Below the pieces are notes generated by a model that made no database searches, had not been told where the DNA came from, and saw only the letters and a program-made list of their open reading frames with translations. Positions 1 through 11,222 of a DNA stretch of 64,000 nucleotides are shown here, in pieces (positions within the stretch are counted from its first letter, which is position 1; the number at the start of each line of letters is the position of its first letter). Position numbers and translations under genes: made by a program. Source of the DNA: Guillardia theta CCMP2712 (lineage: Eukaryota > Cryptophyceae > Pyrenomonadales > Geminigeraceae); contig NW_005434671.1 in the NCBI RefSeq assembly GCF_000315625.1, positions 700,188 to 764,187 on the forward strand, written 5' to 3'.

Positions 1-80
1 CGCATTGATGCATTTTAAGCTACAGACTTATGCAGACCTTTCTCACGTATCAAAAGCAAGATTTTTCAAGTATTTGTCAG

Positions 81-172
81 AGTTGATACCACAAATCTTT
101 GGAATCCCTGAAACTTTCGCACTCATCAACTCGCGGTGGATACCCTTCTCTCAAACGTGGTTTCATGATTGA
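81..172 (+). CDS. Possible terminal exon of an upstream gene
   Basis: A pyrimidine tract ending in AG at 79-80 is followed by an open frame (contains IPQIFGIPETFALINS) that stops with TGA at 170-172. Amino-acid composition looks protein-like, but nothing upstream is visible because the window starts here. It could be the 3' end of a gene beginning outside the window or chance. I do not recognise the sequence. Confidence 0.25.
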
Positions 173-173
173 C

Positions 174-997
174 ATGTCGAGCAGTCCCTTTGAAAAGCAA
201 AAGGTTTTCGACGTGTTTGTATGTGGCGAATTGTTTAAGCTCATTGAAGACCTCGTTGTAGCGATTGGGCGGTGACGTCATGCACTATCGCACGACAGAA
301 ATGATTTTTTAACCACGCAGGGTGCAATCTTGTCGAAAGATCATCATTTTATCATGCCTTGAAGGGCTCCTTCCGTTCTTGCTCAAATGCCGCTTCCCCA
401 AGATTGAAATTGTTGTTTGAGGCTGCTGTGAAACTCTCTGATCTTCAGGCAGGTCATACAAGGAAACTCACTTGAGCAGAGCACCGGCAGCTGGATCAGC
501 ACCTTCTGTGAAGTCATTGATGCTGCAAACGGTGTTTGGAGCAAAGAAGATGTCAGCATGAGCTTAACCATGAGGAGTAGTCGTTGCTGGAAAGACGAGC
601 TTGACCCTGAGACTCTGGTCTTTTGTGGACGGAGTTCGAACCACGAAGTCTTAGAATGTATCACTGAAGCGAAGAAAAAGAGCAGTATTTGGGCTGTTGT
701 TCCTGACCATGACGAGAATGGATTCTTCAACAAATTTAGAGCAAACCTACACAATGATTCTTTTACATCCGACATTGCATATGCTCTCAGTAGCGGAGTT
801 CTTGCACACAGGTTAGTCATCCAACCTTCATTATTGTCCATGAACGATTTGTTACCAGATTTCAAGGGCAAATGATATCAGAGATAGACAAGGGGTTGAG
901 TGACAGATACCTCTTCATTGCAGGTGGACTGAATACTAGCACTAAGCCTTTCGGCATTGGAAGAAAAGTTCGCAGCAAAGTGCGATCACAGCAGTGA
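174..997 (+). CDS. Unrecognised small protein, three-exon model
   Basis: The central exon (about 449-811) is the best supported part. It starts after a TTCAG acceptor and ends at a GT donor just after the codons for SSGVLAHR. The last exon follows a TTACCAG acceptor, reads FQGQMISEIDKGL and stops with TGA at 995-997. A first exon from the ATG at 174 (MSSSPFEKQKVFDV) to a donor at 272 joins in phase, but that 177-nt intron is longer than usual here, so the start is uncertain. The product would be roughly 200 residues with a basic C-terminus and no signal peptide or membrane segment that I can see. I do not recognise a family and assign no function. The neighbouring NHL gene is convergent. Confidence 0.45.
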
Positions 998-1327
998 GAA
1001 AGATTTGTAAATAATTGTATCGTTTAGACTCTTTTAAAACTGTTTATGAATATTGAGGAAAAGGTGAAGCAACATTCTCAAAACAAAGCGAACGGATTCT
1101 TCGTCGTTACAAGCGCAATGGCTGCAATGCTTTGGTCCATCAGAAGATAGCACATCGACGAACAGCTTCAACTCCGAGATTCGCATCGGAAGGGAAATAC
1201 AATTCACAATGTCCTTTCAAAAAATAGAGATTAACTCCAGAGACCAACCTGTGGAACCTTGTATCGCGAAGTTTTGTACATCTGAGCAGATCATCGTGCA
1301 CGTTCAGTGTAAAAAACGGTCAAGCCT

Positions 1328-2341
1328 TCAGACTCGATGATTTTGCCTCTTGGGCACGGGAGCAAATATTTGCACCCTCCGATTTTTGCAGTCAGCCACA
1401 ACGATATTTCCACTCTCATCGACGGCAACTCCACCCGGCACGTTCAACTCACCGAGTTTCGAGCCACTAGAACCGATTGATCGCACAAACCTCCCGTTGG
1501 CATCAAGTACTTGCAGCCTATGATTCTTAGCATCCGCTACAACAATGTTTCCCGCCTCATCCAATGCCAAACCCATGGGGCAATTGAATTCCCCTTCGCT
1601 CTCTCCTTGCCGCCCCCAAACGCACACGAAGTCGCCGTCGTCAGTAAAGACCTGCAGGCGATTGTTCTGACAATCAGACACAACTATTCTCCCGCTCTTG
1701 TCTACAACCACGCCAACTGGGGCGTTAAGTTCCCCATTGCCATCTCCCGCCTTCCCGAATGTCCTGAGGAAGGTACCATCCGCTGCGAAGACCTGTATCC
1801 GATGATTACCCCAGTCTGACACGAAAATGTTCTGTTTTCCATCGAAAGCAACTCCCATAGGATACATGAGTTCCCCATCCCCCTTGCCCTCTCGCCCCAT
1901 TGTACACGCCATTCCCCCATCCTTGGCAAAAACTTGCACTCGATGATTTCTAGAATCGGCAACAGCAAAACGTCCATGCGAATCGATCGCAATGCCGACC
2001 GGAAAGCTAAGTTGTCCATCGCCATTTCCTCTCGAGCCCAACGTCTTCTGTAGAGTCCCATCTGTTCCACTATAAATCATGACCTGATGGCTGCCATAAC
2101 TGGTGACAGCGATCGTCCCGTCGTCAACGATGGCAACATATCGTGGCTCTAACCCGGCTTCCTCTATTGCAAAGACTTCCCCAGCTTGCATCGGCCTAAC
2201 ACTTGTCTTGACACTCGCCGCATCAAGAATCTTATGGATTAGAAGATCATCTAAGCCATGCATGATCGAAGAAGCCCCCAGACGTCTTTGCGCCACCATG
2301 GCAAACGCCAGCTTCATATCTTGAGACAACTCAACCACCAT
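1328..2341 (-). CDS. NHL-repeat beta-propeller protein
   Basis: Single-exon gene of 337 aa from ATG at 2341 to TGA at 1328. After an N-terminal region of about 75 residues it has five clear NHL repeats, each with the pattern G-x-x-G-x-x-x-P-x-G-[IV]-[AV]-[VFL]-D followed by [VAF]-[AV]-D-x-x-N-x-R-[VIL]-Q-[VI]-[FL]. A weaker sixth blade precedes them (around YVAIVDDGTIAVTSYGSHQV), so a six-bladed propeller is expected. NHL propellers are protein- or RNA-binding scaffolds (TRIM-NHL proteins, bacterial Vgb-like proteins). This one has no RING, B-box, signal peptide or membrane segment. The N-terminal part is Ala/Met-rich and not recognised. The partner or substrate cannot be read from the sequence. 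Most genes here have introns, so a single-exon structure is slightly unusual. Confidence 0.85.
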   Translation of the reverse strand: MVVELSQDMKLAFAMVAQRRLGASSIMHGLDDLLIHKILDAASVKTSVRPMQAGEVFAIEEAGLEPRYVAIVDDGTIAVTSYGSHQVMIYSGTDGTLQKTLGSRGNGDGQLSFPVGIAIDSHGRFAVADSRNHRVQVFAKDGGMACTMGREGKGDGELMYPMGVAFDGKQNIFVSDWGNHRIQVFAADGTFLRTFGKAGDGNGELNAPVGVVVDKSGRIVVSDCQNNRLQVFTDDGDFVCVWGRQGESEGEFNCPMGLALDEAGNIVVADAKNHRLQVLDANGRFVRSIGSSGSKLGELNVPGGVAVDESGNIVVADCKNRRVQIFAPVPKRQNHRV

Positions 2342-2789
2342 ACCACTTCAAAATAAAGCCCTTATCGAAATTCCAATTAAATTTGGAGAAGTTGCCAGTA
2401 TTTCAACACATCAAAGCTTGGCTACCGCATGAGATGTCAAGTATCAGAATCGACTCTGCGCCGAGCCTCTGCTGTTCCTAACTTGACACTGTCCTGCATC
2501 AAAGTCAGAGAAAATCAACTCCGAGAATCTTCTGAGCGTACCAGCTGAGCATAACCAATGATAGCAGCATCTTCGTCCTATTTCACGATCAAGGAGAGCC
2601 AAAGGCAGATCACCAAGAATTTGCTCAAATTGCCCTCAAGGCCACCACCATCTCAGAGGTTCAAGTGGGCTTGTTGGAAGCTCGAAGAGGTAGGGAAATG
2701 TTCCAAGCGTTGTCTGCTGTTCTTCCTCCTTGTCTCCCTGCTCTCTCTCTCCCTCTGCTTGCTCACCCTCAGCCTCTCCTCCTCACCTT

Positions 2790-3475
2790 CCATCGCTCAA
2801 CCCCCATGAGTCCGCTCCCGTCGACCCCCCTCCTTGAACCCCCTTTAAAACCACATGGACCCTGTACCCCATGTGTGTGAGTTACCCAACTCAAACATAT
2901 CACCCTACCTCCTATTCGGCCCCATTTCATTGGAAGATTGGGGGTCCCCACACGGTACCCTCAAGCTCACCTCCTACCTCCTACCCACCCCACACCCAAT
3001 TGATCCTATCTTGCTCTACCCTACCCCTACTATTCCCCTCGGCCTCCACACCCACCCCGTTTGGATTACTCATCCCTTTGGCTTCAAGAGTTTGGTGAAT
3101 TTTCTTTTGTAAACTGAGATTTTCAAATATTATGGTAAAATTACATATGATCTGGGCTAATTTTGATAAACCTACCCACCTTCCCATTGCACGCAAACTC
3201 CACCCCTCATGGAATATTTCCACTACCCCCCTTTCCCTCCACCCCTTATGATGCTTTTTGGACAACCCGTACTCATAAAAACCAATCATTTTATGTTTTC
3301 CCCGCCTACCCCCTCTGACCCAGTTTCGCCCGAAAACTATGAAGTGAGGCGGACTCGGGAGCTCTAATTCCGATGCATTGAAAGGGTGGTGGATCGAATT
3401 ATTTTTTTTGATACCATGCCCCTCAAACTGATAGCAATTCAGGGGTAGGGGTACAAAAATGTCTATCCAATTTTA
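2790..3475. repeat. C-rich strand-asymmetric intergenic element
   Basis: Between the NHL gene and the PX-TPR gene the plus strand is strongly C-rich, with repeated CCTACC, CCACCC and CCCTACCCC words, and ends near 3440-3455 with GGGGTAGGGGTAC on the same strand. Short open frames here are low-complexity Pro/Ser and are not credible genes. Similar tracts occur at 25.4-26.2 kb and 58.5-59.8 kb, which suggests a dispersed element family. The rest of 2342-3626 shows nothing I recognise. Confidence 0.45.
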
Positions 3476-3626
3476 GATGAGTAAAAAGTGACGTCAGATT
3501 GTTCGATCACGTAATTTGGAAGCAGAAATGGCTGGAGCGGTGCGACGGGGCCACCGCTAGGGAGGCAGAGGGCAGGCAGGAGGCGGAGAAAGTGCCGAGC
3601 CCGGAGGAACAAGAGGAGACTCCTTC

Positions 3627-6600
3627 ATGCCTCCTGAGACGAACAAGGACTTCGAGTTCAAGTCCCTCAGCGTGTTCCCCTCAAATCCCCCGTCCTCTGA
3701 GTTCCAGTTTCTGGTCAGAAGGGACGAAGCATGGCACGAGTACGACTTCTTCCGGGCTGAAACGTGGAACTCTCACACCCTGAAATATGAGGAGAGAAAA
3801 AGTGGCATTCGATCCGTCATCACAAAGACCGAGACGAGAGGTCCGTATTCGAGGCCCTTCACCGTGTATTTTGTGCACACCAAGACAGCGTTCAGTGTGA
3901 AGGGAGTTTGCAAACGTTTCAGCGATTTCAAAGAGTTAGACCAAAAGATCAAGAAGCAATTCAAGAACTTCCAATGTCCGTTCCCTCCTGACAAAGTATT
4001 CAACGCTCTGCAACCTGAGTTCGTGAATGAGAGGAAAAAGCAGCTACAACGTTACCTGGACGATGCTCTTGCTGTCCCCGAGATTGCTGCATATCCAGAA
4101 CTACACAGCTTCCTCAATATTCCCGAATATAACGACTACGTCTCCCAGGAGCAGGAACAAGTTAAGAAGGAACAAAAGCGATTCTCGAATCCAGAAAGCG
4201 AAAAACCTGAAACGTATCTCCGTCTGATAGATCACGCCAAGTCATCTGGTGACCGAATCAGCGAAGCACAGGCATTCAATGCCTTGGGCATTTTGTACTG
4301 CGAGATGGGATTGGATCCGCAGGGCATAGAATGCCTTGAAAGCTCGCTCGAGCTGTGCAGGGTGGAAGGTGACCAAGATGGTACTCGCATTCTGTTGTCC
4401 AATCTCGCTTGTGCGCATAACAAGCAAGAGTGTCACTCTCTTGCTCTCTCGTGCTTGAAGGAGTGCGACGATCTGCAAGGCGAAGATGCGCAAGCACAGG
4501 CACAAACCAAGATCAAGTTGGCTCTGACCTCCTCAGCAAACGGCGAGCAGTACGAGGCTGTTGAGTTCTGTTTACGTGCTCTTGAACTGAGTAAGAACCT
4601 CGAGGACCAGGTCCTCGAAGCCACCTGCCTCTTCACACTTGGCACTATATATTACGATGCTGGAGAAGTGCGCCAGGCGGTAGAGGCTTTCGAAAGGTGT
4701 CTGGTTCTGCGAAGGAAGACAAGGAACAAGATTGGTTTAGCTGAAACGCTGAATAAGCTTGGATTGACATACTGTGATATTGGATACGACCTGAGGGCGA
4801 TCGACTACTTTGAACAAAGTCTCGTGATTTGTGAGGATAGTGCAGATCTGCATGGCCAAGCTGTATGCTTGCAACACCTTGGCAATGTGTTCAAGATGCA
4901 GAAAGATAACAAGCTGGCAATAGACTTTTTTGAGCGATGCTTGTCTGTCCGTGAAAAGATAGATGATAAACGTGGATGCGCGGATTGTCATGAGAGGTAT
5001 GCAATTTTTAAAGATTGAGTCCTCCTGATATTCCTTGCAGTCTTGGTTTAGTGTTTTATGGACTAGGGAACTTCAAGATTGCAACAGAACATTATGAAAA
5101 AGCCTTGTCGGTAAGAATCGCTCTAGGAGATAGAGCTGCGCAGAGTGAATGCTACAAGAGCCTTGGAACAGCTTATATTCGGATGGAAGATACAGGAAAA
5201 GCAGTGCAATCCTTTGAACATTGCTTGCAATTGCAAAAACAAATAGGAAATGACAATGGTATTGTGGATGCACTCATTTCCTTGGGGCTTGCATATTTCA
5301 AAGCTGGCGACAATCAGGCTTCAGTCAAACATCTTGAAGATGCCTTGATGTGGTTCGAATTCTTGCCTGAGGAGGATGCTGCTTCCAGCACTGGCAAAGC
5401 TGTGTGTCTTGACCACCTTGGAAACGTTTACAGTAAAATGGGGAGGCCATCAAAGGCGGTTGAGCACTACAAGAAGAGCTTGGTTGTCAAAAGAGAAATC
5501 AATGACATGACCGGCGAAGCTCGTTGTCGAGTTCGCATTGGCCTGGAATATTTGTCGCTTTCCAACCTTCAAGAAGCATATTATGAATTTGAATCCGCGC
5601 TGAAATTGTTCGAAAAGCTTGAAGATGATCATGGCATAGCCATTTGCTACGAAAACTTAGGTCTACTGCTTATTTGTCAATTCGTTCCGCTTGCTTGCTA
5701 AGCCCATGAACAGGCGACACTTTGATGAAGCTGGGTGAGTTGCAAGAAGCGATCATCGCGTATGAGAAGTGTTTACCGATCAAGGTGGGTCCAGTTTCCA
5801 GAGATTATGGAGTCTTATGTTCATGGCAGGTTGAGACGTGGGACAAAGTTGGGGAGGCGCAATGTTTGGACAACTTGGGGCTGGCTCACTACTCTTTGGG
5901 TGATCTGAACAAAGCAGCCGAATATTACGAACAGAGCATGGCGATTTGGAAGTCTGAGGGTGAAAAGCATGCGCTGCTGACGTGTTGTGAGAGTCTAGGG
6001 GGAGTCTGCTTCCACCTGGAAGAGCACCTGCGCTCCATCGAATGCTACGTGCAGTATTTGACCCTGTCGCAAGAGGTTGGAGATGGTTCGTCCGATCACG
6101 AAATCTTGTACAGACTTGGTCTCTCTAATGCTGCCATCGGTGAATACTCCGTCTCCCTTGAGTTTCTCCGACAAGCCATGACTTCGTTCATTGAGCTCGG
6201 AGACATCAAAAACAGAACAGCTTGCCTCCAGAACATTGGTATGGTGCAAGGAAAGCTAGGACAGTTCTTTGAAGGGTTGAAATCACTTGAACAAGCTCTG
6301 AAGCTCAACATGGAAATGGAAGAGCAACAAGGCATTGCCATGTGCTACAAGGAACTTGGTCTCCTCTACTACGATGAAGGGGACAATGAAAAGGCAAAAG
6401 AAAGCTTTGAGAATGCCCTTAGGTATCTGACAGAAGCGCGTGACAAGCCAGAGATTGCTACTTGCAACATGCACATCGGGGGGACTTTGGCAGCTGCTGG
6501 GGAACATAAGGAAGCCATCCAGTACTACACCACTTCCCTTGTTGTTGCAGATACCCTACACAAGGAATGGCCTCTGAAGGCAGAGTGCCTGAAGCAAATG

Positions 6601-9600
6601 GGTTGTTGCCAGGCTGCTCAAATGGATAACGCCGCTGTCCACACGTTCAATCTTGCCCTCGGGCTATGGAAGGAGAAAGGCAATAGAGCCGGTGAGGCAA
6701 ACATCCGGATGAGACTCGCCGAGTGCCACATGGCGTTCAAGCGCTATGAACGAGCTGTCGATGAGGTGAACTTGTGTCTGGAGCTCAGAAACCATCTCGG
6801 CGATCACCGAGGGCAGGCAGAATGCTATTTTCAGCTGGGCAATGCCCACGGAGTGCTTGGAGATTTCATGGCGGCAGAGGAAAGTTACACCAAGTGCATC
6901 GCCCTGAGACGCGAGCACGGCGACAGGTACGGCCTTGCAGATGCCATATCAGCTATCGGGCAGTTGATGGTTGCCAACGGAAAGGCATTGGATGGTCTAG
7001 AAAGTCACAAAGAGGCGCTTGAAATCAGACAAGGGCTGGAAGACAAGGTGGGAATAGCTGAGAGCTACAACAATCTTGCAGTCTGTTACAATCAGACGGG
7101 GGACCAAGAAAGCGCGTTGAGATATTTTCAGAGTTGTCTGGAATTGATGCAGCGGGGAAAAGACTCTGTCAGGGAATGTAAATGCCTACTCAATATGGGT
7201 GCATGCTATGCTGATCAAGGAGACTTTGCAAAAGCGATTGAAATGTTTGAACAAGCCTTGCTGGTCTGCAGGGCGTGCGGGGATTTTGAGGATGAAGCCG
7301 CCTGCTTCTGCAACATCGGAAGTGCAAATTTGCAGTTGGGGCTTATTGAAAAAGCGCTTGAATGCTACGACATTGGACTGAGAATTCTGAAGAAACTTGG
7401 CGACAAGAAGGGAGAAGGAGAATGCTTGCACAACATGGGAGCTGCCAACTTTAACAACGGCAGCACTGAGACAGCAGTGAAGCTCTTCGATGAAGCCTTT
7501 CAGATTTTCCGCTCCTTGAAGGACTCCAAATCAGCCACCATGTGCCTCAACAGCTTGAAATCAGCTTACATCCGACTTGGAGACGCGTCGCAAGCAAGTC
7601 GCTGTGTTCAATTGATGCAGGAGTACTTTCCTGACAGAGACATACAAAGTGTCACTGAGCAGCTGGAGCTGGAGCTGGAGCACGCAAAAGAATCGAAGGA
7701 TCTCGAGCAGCAGGCGCAGCTGCACTTGAAACTGGGAGACTCGTATGAGAAACTCGAGCATCTCGCCATGGAGCACTACGTGGCTGCCCTGGGGATCATG
7801 GAAGAATTCGGAAACCTGGACGGAGTCACAGAGTGTCACAAACGGATCGCCAACATCCAAATAGGGCAGGCAGACTTTGCGGGGGCTCTTGAATCCCTGG
7901 CTCATGCGGTAGCTCGGTTCGAAAGCGACCAGACCTGGAGAGACGGAGGGACTGAGAGCCTGATCTACTACGCCTCCATCTTGTACTCGATCGGCATCTG
8001 CCAACTGGCGTTGAATCAGAACGAGGAGGCCGTGGGTGCGTTCCAGCAGAGCATTTCACTGAGAGAAGAGGCGGAGGACGAGGAAGGCATTGAAGAATGC
8101 CACAATCAGCTAGGTGTTGCCTACTCCAGAATCGGAGACACGCGACGGGCAATGGCGTCTCTCTCTCGAGGTGCTGGTGGTCAATATCTCGCCGTTGAGG
8201 ACACTCCGGGGAAAGTAGTGGGGGTGAGCAGCTTGGCGTCGACTTTGATGACTCTCAAGCAGCATGAAGATGCTCGCAAAACAATCGAAAAGCATGAGAC
8301 AAACCTTGCAATCTACAAGACAAGGCACGACAAGAAGAGTGAAGCAAATTGTCACAACGTCCTTGGTCAGATGTACATTCAGACGCAGCAGCTGAACAAA
8401 GCTGTGGAGGCCTTCGACCTGTGTCAGAAGATCAGAGAGTCTCTCAACGACACGGACGGCATGGAGATTGCGATGAAACGAAAAGGCTGCGCCCTGTATC
8501 TCAGTGGGGACATGAGAAGTGCCGTTGAGGTGTTGGAGGAATACCTCTCCCTAGTCTCTCAGAACGTCGACAGGCGAGTCTTCATTAGCAAGAACTTCGA
8601 GAACTCTCGGCGAGAGGAAGTCGACGCCTGCTGCGTGCTGGGCAGCGCGTGTTACGAGATGGGGGATTTGCCGTCTGCCTCTGAGGCTCTGAAGCGAGCC
8701 CTGGCCCTCTCGCACGAGTCGGGTGATCGAGCTGGTGAAGCAAAGTGCCTGATGGCGTTCGGAGAGATGTACTCCAAGATCAGGGCGAACAAGCGAGCGA
8801 CGGAGCATCTGGAACGAGCTCTCTCGATCTGCATCGAGCTGCAGGACAAGTGCGGGGAAGCCAAGTGCGTCTCCTTGCTGGGCTTCCTGCACTATGCTCG
8901 AGGGGATACGAGCGCGTGCACCAAGTGCCTGGAAGAAGCCCTGGCGCTCTGCAAGCAGAGCCTCATCTCGTCCTCTGAAGCCGAGTGCCTCATGAACATC
9001 GCCGACATCCATTGCCGACAGGGCGACATCGTGCAAGCAAAGGCGCACTATCAACGAGCTTGCAAGCTCTGCAAGGAGCAGCTGGACTCTATGGGAGAGG
9101 CCCGAGCTCTGTGTGGACTGTCAGAGACGGACTTGTCGCTGGGGGACTCGTATGCAGCCATCGACGAGCTACTAGAGTCGCTCGCCATCCGGAAGAAAGT
9201 CGGGGACAGGAAGGGAGAAGCTGAATGTCTCCGTCGTCTCTCCCATGCTTACACACTTGTGGGCAAACTGTCAACCGCCAGGAAAGTCACGGAGCAGGCA
9301 AGACAACTTGCGATGGAGAACGGCATAGCGTTGGATGATGCCAAGGCTGACATGTTGTTGGCGAAGATTGACATGGAGGCGGGAGATCTTGATTCAGCAA
9401 TCGAAGGGCTGCAGCGAGCGAGAGACATGTATGCCAAGACAGTGATGCTGGGAAACAACAAGGTCTTCATCGATCCTCACATGCTGGGGCAGTGCTTAGG
9501 GGAGCTGGGAAACGTCTTCATGTTGGCCTCTAAGTTTGATCGAAGTCACGAGGTGTACGAGCAAGCAGAGCAACTGCTTGAAGCTGCCGAAGAGATAGAC

Positions 9601-11000
9601 GAGATCTCAAATCTCCGATGTCGCATGGGCCTTCTTGCCAGCGTTCGCAAGGATGGAAGTACGAAACCGTCGGCAGAGATGTTTGAGCATGGCTTGCAGA
9701 AAATCGCTCAGAGCTTACAGGCGTTCGAGAAGATAGGAAGTAGGAAGGGCATCGCGCGGTGTATCCTCTATACCGGCATCGTGTTGTGCCGCAAGGGGGA
9801 GCAGCAGAAGGGCATGCAGAAGTTGAGGTTAGCGCTGGACATCTTCAAGGAGTTGAGCGACAAGCGGAGCATGGCCGAGACGTTCCTCGAGATGGGGGTC
9901 CTGAGCTCGAGCTCGCCTCAGGGTGTGGTCTACCTTGAACAGAGCTTGATGCTGCGGAGAGAAGCCTCGGATCTGGCCGGGGAGGCGAAGTGCCTGCGCT
10001 CGCTTGCTGACCTCCACTCGTACCTCGGCAACTCCCGCGCAAGCATCAAAGTGAGTCCCCTCGGTGTCGTGACTTGCTTGTGACTTGTTCTCAGTGTTGG
10101 CAAGACTGCCTCAGCCTCAAGAAGGAGCTGCAAGACAACGCGGCGATCAAGCAGTGTCTGGAGCATCTCTGTGCTCTGTACATTCAGGTACTTCACGTTG
10201 AACCCCCTCCGCTCTCTGACTCTCTCACTTGGCGACAGCTGGAGGACTACTCGAGAGTGTCGGACTACATCTCTCAGCTCCGAGACATCGCGCATTCACA
10301 AAGGGACCATGACTCTGAAGCACAGGTTGCTTCCCCTCTCCATCGTGCCTCCCCCCTCACCTTGGCTCCCTAGGCGCTCTTGCTGCTGGGGAAGTGCAAC
10401 TTCAACCTTGGAAGCACCTCTGGCGCAGAAGAGAACTTCAAGCTCGCTCTCCGGATCTGCCAGGAGAACTCGAGGTAGGATCAAAGGCCCTCCACGTTTC
10501 TGCCGCCTCCTGACCTCCTGGTCGCTTGCAGTTCGGAGCAGCTGCTGGTCAGAGAAGCCGAATGCCATGACAAGTTGGCCCAGGTTCCGCTCCTCCCTCC
10601 CCCCTCGCTTCTTGTCCCGTTCCTTCGCTTTCTGCGCCTTATTGGCTCAGAAGCTGAGTTTGTTGTCAGTTGTATCTCGACCAAGGTCGCACCAAGGAGA
10701 GCCAAGTCGAGCTGGAGCAAGTCCAGAGACTGAAGAAGAAACTGGGCAAGGACATGCTGAGGTATTTGCTGCCGTCACACCGACCGGTCATCTCAACTTG
10801 TTGCTTTGTAGGGGCATCTTGAGCAAAGTGGAACGACCGAACTCGCTGAAGAAGGTGAGGAGGGATGGGAGGAGGGATGGGAAGGTGGATGGGAGGAGGG
10901 ATGGGAAGGTGGATGGGAGGAGGGATGGGAAGGTGGAAGGTTCTTGACTGTTTCGTCTGCCCTGCACAACCAGCTCTTCCACCTGAAGATGAAGACATGA
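3627..11000 (+). CDS. Giant PX-domain plus TPR-array protein
   Basis: Eleven-exon gene rebuilt as 3627-4996, 5041-5660, 5714-5784, 5830-10050, 10095-10187, 10239-10325, 10374-10474, 10532-10583, 10670-10761, 10812-10854 and 10974-11000. The exons sum to 6777 nt, which closes in frame as 2258 aa. Residues about 60-175 form a PX domain (basic patch plus RFSDFKELDQKIKKQF and the PPDK loop), a phosphoinositide-binding fold. From about residue 190 to 2150 there is an almost unbroken array of TPRs of the GPSM2/kinesin-light-chain/TTC28 style, each with an A-x-C-x-x-x-[LIM]-G core and an A-[IV]-x-x-[YF]-E-x-[CA]-L helix. The tail is lysine-rich. It is probably a membrane-recruited scaffold. The pairing of PX with so many TPRs is unusual. 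The partner is unknown. Confidence 0.85.
10864..10935 (+). repeat. 24-bp minisatellite, three copies, in the last intron of the PX-TPR gene
   Basis: Three tandem copies of a 24-bp G-rich unit starting GATGGGAGGAGG lie at 10864-10887, 10888-10911 and 10912-10935, inside the intron 10855-10973. They lengthen the intron to 119 nt against the usual 40-60 nt and give the sense strand G-quadruplex potential. Confidence 0.9.
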
Positions 11001-11222
11001 TGGCTCGGTCTGCCGCGAACTTGTTCTGTGGAGCGTTTTTCCCTCCAAGAGCGTGTCTAATCTGGAGATGGCCATGGAGCAACATCGCGGATAGTTTTTT
11101 GAGTTCCACATGCATATGTATTGATTACATGTACGTTCAAGCGAAATGATCCCATCGATCGGTGAAGCAAGATGCTTGCAGTACTTCTTTCATAAAACGA
11201 ATATCATATGAGGTGACATCTC

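Noticed and set aside
10864-10935. Regular 24-bp repeats considered as a CRISPR-like array.
   Set aside because: Direct contiguous repeats without spacers, in an intron of a eukaryotic gene; a minisatellite.
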